NCBI GenBank assembly: GCA_051000345.1
Contig: JBPCOJ010000058.1
Coordinates: 1-11,867, forward strand
Direction: 5' to 3'
Length of the DNA stretch: 11,867 nt
DNA from: JBHENC01 sp051000345
GTDB taxonomy: Bacteria; Acidobacteriota; Blastocatellia; Pyrinomonadales; Pyrinomonadaceae
The position numbers and the translations under genes were made by a program. Under the pieces are notes generated by a model that worked only from the letters and a program-made list of their open reading frames with translations, searched no databases and had not been told where the DNA came from. How positions within the stretch are numbered: the stretch's first letter is position 1; the number at the start of each line of letters is the position of its first letter. This document shows positions 7,798 through 11,867 of the stretch, piece by piece.

Positions 7798-9195
7798 ATG
7801 AAAAAAGATTCGCCGCCTATCCTCTGCGCACGCATTGGCGTCGCCGTTGTCTTCGCGCTTTTCTGCTCTGTCGCGGTTACAGCGCAAATCCAAACGCAGG
7901 ACACCACTTCATATTTAGTTTCCGCCAAAGCTGGCAGAGTCAACGCGCTTTCAGGCAAGGCGACTGTGCAGCATAGCGGCAGCGCCAAGCGGAATCAACT
8001 AACGCTTAAAAGCGAACTGGATTCCGGTGATACCTTGCGAACCGAAGCCGGAGCGCGCACGGAATTATTGCTTAATCCCGGTTCTTATTTGCGAATTGCC
8101 GAAAATTCGGAAATCGAATTGACGGACGCTTCGCTCGATAATTTGCGAATCAAGGTCGTGCGCGGCAGCGCTATTGTCGAAGCGACCGGCACGGACGGCA
8201 CGCGCCTGCTCGCCGAAATCAAAACTCCGCAAACGAAAATACTGATTGATCGAAACGGGCTTTATCGCTTCAACGTCATACCCGTGACCTCCACGAATAC
8301 GGCTTCGACAACAACAGCGGCAACAACCGAAGTGCTCGTCTATAAAGGCCGCGCGGTTGTCGGCAGCAACACGCTGGCAACTGTTAAGGGCGGCTCCAAG
8401 ATAATCGTCGGCAGCGCAGGCGGCGCACAAGCGGCGATTGCTAAACTCGATAAGAAGAATCAAGACGACTTCGATTTCTGGAGCAGGGAGCGCGCCGGCG
8501 GATTGATGGCTGCCAACCGTCGATTGACGGGCGGCACGATTACGAACGTGCTCACGAGCTATCGAAACAACGGCGCATACGGCTACGGCTATGCGCCGTA
8601 CTTCGGTTTGTGGGTCTTCGACGCATCGTTTAGCGGCTACACGTTTTTGCCCTTTTACTCGCGTTGGTCTTCTCCATACGGCTTCGGCTACCAAAACAAT
8701 TTCGGTATTCCGTGGGGTTATTACAGGCCTGTCTCGCCGCTGCCGAATTCGGGCAGCAATGGCGGCAACAACAACGGCTTCATCACAAATCCGCCCGTTG
8801 CCGGTGTGCCTGTTGCGCCGTCGCCCGGCAGACCCGACCCAATCGATCCAGACAATCCTGAGCCAATCAGAAATCACCCCATTCGCCCCGTTCGCCCGAT
8901 GCCCGTCGGTGAGAACGCAGAACTGTTCGATCAGGCTCTGCGAGGCTCTGGAGGCGGCGGAATTGTCGGCGGCAATAGCATCGGCAACAGTGACAGAATG
9001 AGCGGCGCTTCGACGGGCGGCGGCATGTCCGGCGGCGGCAACAACAACAGCGGCAGCGGTGGCAGTAACGGTGGCGGTATGCCTGCCGCGAGCGCTCCCG
9101 TTCGTCAGGAGCGGATGGACTCGCCGAGTCCTTCCGAACCGGTCAGCAGACCCGAACGAAACGTGCAGCCGGGAAGAGCGATTTCCGATCAATAA
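7798..9195 (+). CDS. Secreted FecR-domain protein with Gly/Asn/Tyr-rich C-terminus
   Basis: A 465-residue protein. The start at 7798 is fixed by AGGAGA 7 bp upstream and by a signal peptide directly after it (hydrophobic core at about 13-28, probable cleavage after AVTA, residue 29). Residues 42-155 form a FecR-like beta-rich domain: SGKATVQHSG, LDSGDTLRTEAGARTELLLNPGSYLRIAENSEIEL, then LRIKVVRGSAIVEATG. A second part (143-205) with TKILIDRNGLYRFNV and TEVLVYKGRAVVG fits the rest of this domain type, interrupted by a Thr/Ala-rich insert (163-177). LDKKNQDDFDFWSRERAGGLMAANRRL (217-243) is the linker helix common in acidobacterial FecR-like proteins. The tail is Tyr/Gly-rich (260-310), then Pro-rich (312-370), then Gly/Ser/Asn-rich (383-430). 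Unlike classical FecR there is no N-terminal anti-sigma part, transmembrane helix or neighbouring sigma factor, so I infer an exported structural or surface-associated protein rather than a signalling regulator. Confidence 0.8.
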   Translation: MKKDSPPILCARIGVAVVFALFCSVAVTAQIQTQDTTSYLVSAKAGRVNALSGKATVQHSGSAKRNQLTLKSELDSGDTLRTEAGARTELLLNPGSYLRIAENSEIELTDASLDNLRIKVVRGSAIVEATGTDGTRLLAEIKTPQTKILIDRNGLYRFNVIPVTSTNTASTTTAATTEVLVYKGRAVVGSNTLATVKGGSKIIVGSAGGAQAAIAKLDKKNQDDFDFWSRERAGGLMAANRRLTGGTITNVLTSYRNNGAYGYGYAPYFGLWVFDASFSGYTFLPFYSRWSSPYGFGYQNNFGIPWGYYRPVSPLPNSGSNGGNNNGFITNPPVAGVPVAPSPGRPDPIDPDNPEPIRNHPIRPVRPMPVGENAELFDQALRGSGGGGIVGGNSIGNSDRMSGASTGGGMSGGGNNNSGSGGSNGGGMPAASAPVRQERMDSPSPSEPVSRPERNVQPGRAISDQ

Positions 9196-9215
9196 GCGCA
9201 AGCACGAGTGAAAAT

Positions 9216-9255
9216 AAAAAGCGCGTCGATGCCGATAAACATCGACGCGCTTTTT
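9216..9255. terminator. Bidirectional rho-independent terminator
   Basis: A perfect 16-bp inverted repeat (left arm 9216-9231, right arm 9240-9255) with an 8-nt loop. A GC-rich core is flanked by five A residues on the left and five T residues on the right, so a U-tract follows the stem on either strand. It lies between the convergent stops of the FecR-domain gene (9195) and the hydrolase gene (9258) and can serve both. Confidence 0.92.
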
Positions 9256-9257
9256 GA

Positions 9258-10976
9258 TTATTTACCGGCGCGCAATTTAAGCTTCAACCAATCGCTTAAT
9301 ACGGCGAGCACATCGTCGCCGATTGTCGTTGACGGAAGCGACGAGTATTCGCTGAAGGCTCCTGTTTTGGCTAAAAGAAAAAGATGATTAAGGTTTGGAA
9401 AAACGCGCTTCGTGACATCTTTATTGCCCGCTGCCATCAACGCTTCTTCGAGCAGCGTGGCTTGTCCGGCTGTCACTTGACGATCAAGCGCGCCCTGCAA
9501 AATCAACACGGGCTGGCGCACCTTACGAATCGTCGGCAGCGGATCGTAAGTGATGAAGGCTTTAACCCAAGGCAGTTTCGCTTCCGCCGGATACTTCGAT
9601 AAATCGCCGCCCGTCGCAACTGCCCGATAAAACTCTTGTTGCTCGGCGCGCGCCGCCTGCTTTTCCGCCGCGCTCATCGTTTGATTGTTTTCCAATTCGT
9701 AATTTGCTTGATCCGTAATCGCTTCAGCGCCGCGCTTGCCTGTGCCAGCCAGAAGCGCTATGGCGGCGATGCGCGGATCGGACGCAGCGATGATCGGCGC
9801 AATTACTCCGCCTTCGCTGTGGCCGACGAGCGCGATGCGGTTCGGGTCTATGTCTTTGCGCGCGCGAAGAAACGCGACTTGTGCGCGCGTGTCGTCCGCG
9901 AAATCAAAAGTCGTTGCATTGAGAAGCGTGTTACGTCCTGTCGAGCCGCCCGTCCCGCGATCATCGACACGCAAAACAGCGATGCCGTTGCTCGCTAATT
10001 TTTCTGCGATCTGGCGAAACGGCTTGAAGTTTTCGAGTCCGGGAATTCCTATCGACTCGTCGCGCGTTTGCTGCCCGGAGCCTGTAATCATCACGACGGC
10101 GGGAAACAGGCGCGCGCCACTACTACTACTACTGCTGCTACTCGCTTTCGGCACAAGCAATGTTCCCGCGAGCGTGAAACCTTTCGCCGTCACAGTTACT
10201 TCTTCTGCCGTGAAGGATGCGTTTGCAGGCGCGCTGTAATCGCTGCGCGTGTTCTTCTGCTCGTACTTCGCTTGCTCGTCGAGCTTCGCGCGGATGGCTT
10301 CCATCAATGCGCCGTATTCTTCGCGCACGACTTCGGCGCGCTGTTTCGGCACGCGCACATAAATCAATTTGCCGCCCGCATCAGTCAAAATATCCATTGC
10401 TAGACCGCCCGCAACGTGTAGCCTGTAATAATCGACTAATTGAGTTGTTGCTGCGCCCGTCCCTGACGATGAAATTGAAAGCAGCGAGGTGCGTAGTTCG
10501 AGGCTCACAGGAAGGGTTTGCATAATCGACGGCACAAAGGCTTTGAATGCTTGCGCGCCGCCTTTTTGTTTGTCGTAGCGCTTGATTAAAAATTGATATT
10601 GATGCCAGACATTGTTCTCCAGAATGACTGCGCCCGCGTCCGTCTGCGCAGTCGCTTCATGCGCGCCCCTCATCTTTACGTTTCCTTCATTGAAGGCGAA
10701 TCGAAGCATGACGTTCGGTTCCTGCGCGAGCGTGAAACTCGAAGGGCGCGCGTTTTTGTAGGCCGTCGATGTTTTGAAGTTGACCGCGTTGTTGCCGATG
10801 TTCAAAGTGTCCGCGCGCTCCGCAGTTTCGTCGTTTCTGATCGTGAACGTTTCAAAGCCGAGTTGTTGCCCTTCGCTGAAGACCAGAAACTTGCCGTAAT
10901 CATTTTTGCTCTGCGCCGCAATCATCGTCGCCGCGCCGTAGCAAATTAAAAAAAACGCCATCATTAGAATCTTCAT
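9258..10976 (-). CDS. Secreted alpha/beta hydrolase (serine hydrolase/esterase-like)
   Basis: A 572-residue protein. I chose the ATG at 10976 because AGGAGA lies 6 bp upstream and a signal peptide follows at once (MKILMMAFFLICYGAATMIA, cleavage near residue 21). Residues 25-240 form a beta-rich N-terminal region without recognised motifs. From about 255 an alpha/beta hydrolase fold follows: GFTLAGTLLVPK, an oxyanion-type segment MITGSGQQTRDE (296-307), VLRVDDRGTGGSTG (334-347), nucleophile elbow GHSEGG with Ser387, GALDRQV with acid Asp498, and NLNHLFL with His531. This is a complete triad. The best family match is the prolyl-oligopeptidase/dienelactone-hydrolase-like group; the substrate is unknown. 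A run of eight Ser (279-286) precedes the hydrolase core. The frame also stays open upstream through a mobile element, adding 53 residues with no signal; I reject that extension. It was probably co-transcribed with the membrane-protein gene upstream before insertions separated them. Confidence 0.85.
   Translation of the reverse strand: MKILMMAFFLICYGAATMIAAQSKNDYGKFLVFSEGQQLGFETFTIRNDETAERADTLNIGNNAVNFKTSTAYKNARPSSFTLAQEPNVMLRFAFNEGNVKMRGAHEATAQTDAGAVILENNVWHQYQFLIKRYDKQKGGAQAFKAFVPSIMQTLPVSLELRTSLLSISSSGTGAATTQLVDYYRLHVAGGLAMDILTDAGGKLIYVRVPKQRAEVVREEYGALMEAIRAKLDEQAKYEQKNTRSDYSAPANASFTAEEVTVTAKGFTLAGTLLVPKASSSSSSSSGARLFPAVVMITGSGQQTRDESIGIPGLENFKPFRQIAEKLASNGIAVLRVDDRGTGGSTGRNTLLNATTFDFADDTRAQVAFLRARKDIDPNRIALVGHSEGGVIAPIIAASDPRIAAIALLAGTGKRGAEAITDQANYELENNQTMSAAEKQAARAEQQEFYRAVATGGDLSKYPAEAKLPWVKAFITYDPLPTIRKVRQPVLILQGALDRQVTAGQATLLEEALMAAGNKDVTKRVFPNLNHLFLLAKTGAFSEYSSLPSTTIGDDVLAVLSDWLKLKLRAGK
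10119..10142 (-). repeat. Serine-codon microsatellite inside the hydrolase gene
   Basis: Eight consecutive Ser triplets are encoded on the minus strand: five AGT, two AGC and one AGT. They sit just before the first core strand of the hydrolase domain, at a linker position (residues 279-286). Near-identical codons suggest growth by replication slippage. Confidence 0.75.
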
Positions 10977-10982
10977 CTCGAT

Positions 10983-10988
10983 TCTCCT
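10983..10988 (-). promoter_or_regulatory. Ribosome binding site fixing the hydrolase start
   Basis: AGGAGA on the minus strand, 6 bp before the ATG at 10976. It lies immediately outside the left target-duplication copy of the MITE, so it survived the insertion intact. The stretch TCAGGAGAA is shared with the FecR-domain gene's site. Confidence 0.8.
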
Positions 10989-10990
10989 GA

Positions 10991-10999
10991 AATCAAATC
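10991..10999. repeat. Target site duplication of MITE, left copy
   Basis: AATCAAATC lies directly left of the MITE terminal repeat and is repeated exactly at 11099-11107. A 9-bp duplication is what IS903-group elements of the IS5 family generate. Confidence 0.85.
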
Positions 11000-11098
11000 G
11001 GCGTTGTTGCATAAATCTATATATTGCGGTTTCGGGTCTGAAATTTGACGGGTCTTCCACAATATATGGGCACAAAACCCTATTTATGCAACAAAGCC
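11000..11098. mobile_element. 99-bp MITE related to an IS903-like (IS5 family) element
   Basis: The 17-bp terminal inverted repeats are GGCGTTGTTGCATAAAT on the left (11000-11016) and the reverse complement of GGCTTTGTTGCATAAAT on the right (11082-11098), with one mismatch. They closely resemble the ends of IS903-type elements (GGCTTTGTTGAATAAATC from memory). Exact 9-bp direct repeats flank the element. Inside there is a second inverted repeat (11019-11029 with 11057-11067, one mismatch) and a 7-bp direct repeat CGGGTCT (11033, 11049). There is no coding capacity, so it would depend on a transposase supplied in trans. The same left-end sequence occurs at 11745 on a transposase-bearing element. 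It lies between two minus-strand genes. Confidence 0.88.
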
Positions 11099-11107
11099 AA
11101 TCAAATC
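11099..11107. repeat. Target site duplication of MITE, right copy
   Basis: AATCAAATC, an exact copy of 10991-10999. Its last base is also the last base of the stop codon (TAG, minus strand) of the upstream membrane-protein gene. Confidence 0.85.
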
Positions 11108-11757
11108 TATAAACTGATGACTGCCCATGCCACAAGCAAAGATAGTCCGGTGAACACTGCGAGGTACAAACGAATGCGCCTGTGCGCGAAATTCATCGTG
11201 TAGCCCATGCCGTCCAATTTCTCAACGAAGAACGCAGGATCATCCGGGTTCGAGTAATAAATCCCGCCGTGCCAGTGCTTTGCTTCTTCCGGGCGTTGCA
11301 CGTTTGAGAAGCCGTGTGTCGCGCTCAATTGGTTGTTGACGGCGAGCAGCTTGTAAATAAAATAAGCCAGCCCGATAAAAAGCACTGCGATGCCGCTCCA
11401 CATTGCAATATTGTTGAGCGACTTCAAAAAACGGAATTGATCGAGCGTCGTGAAGAGAAGCAACAGCGCCACATCGCCGAGCAGAAAGGCCGTCATCACG
11501 CGCGTCCAATCAAACAGATTGATGGAAATGCGGAGCGCGCGCTCCTTGTATCGCAAAAACTCTTCGGCGCGCGCGGCTGGCAAAGTCATCTTCACTCCCA
11601 CGGAATCGTATTTGAACAACAGAAACATTGCCTGCAAATAAACGGACAGCACGGGCAGAAAAAAGACCGCCGTGAAACTTTTGTTTGTCCATCTATCAGG
11701 CTCGCCCGCCGCGTTCCAATGCACGGGAATGCTTTGCGGCAAACGGCGTTGTTGCAT
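11107..11757 (-). CDS. DUF1648/DUF5808-type membrane protein, 5' end removed by IS insertion (probable pseudogene)
   Basis: Native sequence covers 11107-11744. The first four residues of the open frame (MQQR) come largely from the end of an insertion sequence. The remnant begins LPQSIPVHWNAAGEPDRW, the conserved DUF1648 motif, which in intact proteins follows an N-terminal membrane helix; that helix is missing here. Hydrophobic helices lie at about residues 29-48, 87-104, 118-138 and 196-213. Near the C-terminus, HWHGGIYYSNPDDPAFFVEK...GYTMNFAH (161-192) is the DUF5808 motif. The IS supplies an in-frame ATG at 11757, but with no visible ribosome binding site, so residual translation is possible yet unproven. 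The family is a membrane protein of unknown function, some members of which are linked to spore or stress regulators. Before the MITE insertion its stop lay 22 bp from the hydrolase start, which suggests an operon. Confidence 0.75.
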   Translation of the reverse strand: MQQRRLPQSIPVHWNAAGEPDRWTNKSFTAVFFLPVLSVYLQAMFLLFKYDSVGVKMTLPAARAEEFLRYKERALRISINLFDWTRVMTAFLLGDVALLLLFTTLDQFRFLKSLNNIAMWSGIAVLFIGLAYFIYKLLAVNNQLSATHGFSNVQRPEEAKHWHGGIYYSNPDDPAFFVEKLDGMGYTMNFAHRRIRLYLAVFTGLSLLVAWAVISL

Positions 11758-11867
11758 AAATAGCTACGGAGACGGCAGTGCTGGTAATCTTGATGTGTGA
11801 CCAAGAAGAGAACCAAACAACAATACCGTCTCCGCAACTGGAAACAATATAACGCAGCCCTTGTCCA
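11745..11867. mobile_element. IS903-like insertion sequence (IS5 family), left end
   Basis: The left terminal repeat GGCGTTGTTGCATAAAT (11745-11761) is identical to the left end of the MITE at 11000. A transposase start follows 52 bp from the end. The element runs off the window, so the right end and target duplication cannot be seen; the 9 bp preceding it (GCGGCAAAC, 11736-11744) should recur beyond the right end. It interrupts the DUF1648-type gene in its 5' part. Confidence 0.85.
11797..11867 (+). CDS. IS5-family transposase, N-terminal fragment (3' end outside window)
   Basis: The GTG at 11797 opens a frame preceded by an in-frame TGA at 11791. The 23 visible residues are (M)TKKRTKQQYRLRNWKQYNAA followed by LV. 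The RNWxxYNxALV pattern matches the N-terminus of IS903-group IS5 transposases, where it precedes 'RGSLT'. This would be the DDE transposase acting on the GGCxTTGTTGCATAAAT ends seen here. No clear ribosome binding site is visible, as is common for transposases. Confidence 0.82.
   Translation, partial: MTKKRTKQQYRLRNWKQYNAALV

Noticed and set aside
8755..9080. GGC-rich repeats in the FecR gene tail considered as a structural DNA repeat
   Set aside because: They encode the Gly/Asn-rich protein tail with varied units and no regular period; ordinary low-complexity coding.
8065..9201. Long open frame antisense to the FecR-domain gene
   Set aside because: High-GC shadow of the real gene. It has no recognisable domain, an Arg/Ala-biased composition, and it overlaps the coding strand almost entirely.
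10977..11135. N-terminal extension of the hydrolase through the MITE
   Set aside because: The signal peptide and ribosome binding site both fit the ATG at 10976; the extension is mobile-element sequence.

Overview
The window looks like a chromosomal segment of a GC-rich, Gram-negative-type bacterium, most likely Acidobacteriota and possibly class Blastocatellia. This is an inference: it rests on the MoxR/BatA-type envelope gene block, a FecR-domain secreted protein with a Gly/Asn/Tyr-rich tail, an HExxH lipoprotein with a clear lipobox, and a heptamer tandem repeat between genes. No rRNA, tRNA or marker gene is present to confirm it.

Region 1 (1-6206, + strand) is three large membrane-protein genes in a row: the 3' part of a BatA-like protein, a DUF4175-like protein, and a large protein with a degenerate von Willebrand A-like region and a glutamine-amidotransferase-like (non-catalytic) domain. 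Genes of these kinds usually sit downstream of moxR (AAA+ ATPase) and a DUF58 gene, which would lie to the left of the window. Together they probably form a periplasm-facing membrane complex whose function is not established.

Region 2 (6207-9195, + strand) begins with a 138-bp spacer containing four tandem heptamers. It is followed by a lipoprotein zincin-like metallopeptidase (HEFVH plus a downstream Glu), then a secreted FecR-domain protein with its own sigma70-like promoter and strong ribosome binding site.

Region 3 (9196-11107) starts with a perfect 16-bp-stem bidirectional terminator separating convergent genes. Next is a secreted alpha/beta hydrolase (Ser387/Asp498/His531) on the minus strand. 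Just upstream of its start is a 99-bp miniature inverted-repeat element (MITE) with 17-bp terminal inverted repeats and an exact 9-bp target duplication.

Region 4 (11107-11867) holds a DUF1648/DUF5808-type membrane protein gene on the minus strand. Its 5' end has been cut off by the left end of an IS5-family (IS903-group-like) insertion sequence, whose transposase starts at 11797 and runs off the window. Removing the MITE and one copy of its target repeat leaves the membrane-protein gene and the hydrolase gene only 22 bp apart, so they were probably a two-gene operon that was hit twice by related mobile elements.

The most noteworthy signal is this pair of related insertions. The rest is a largely uncharacterised but recurrent envelope gene set. 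I see no CRISPR array, RNA gene or obvious defence system.
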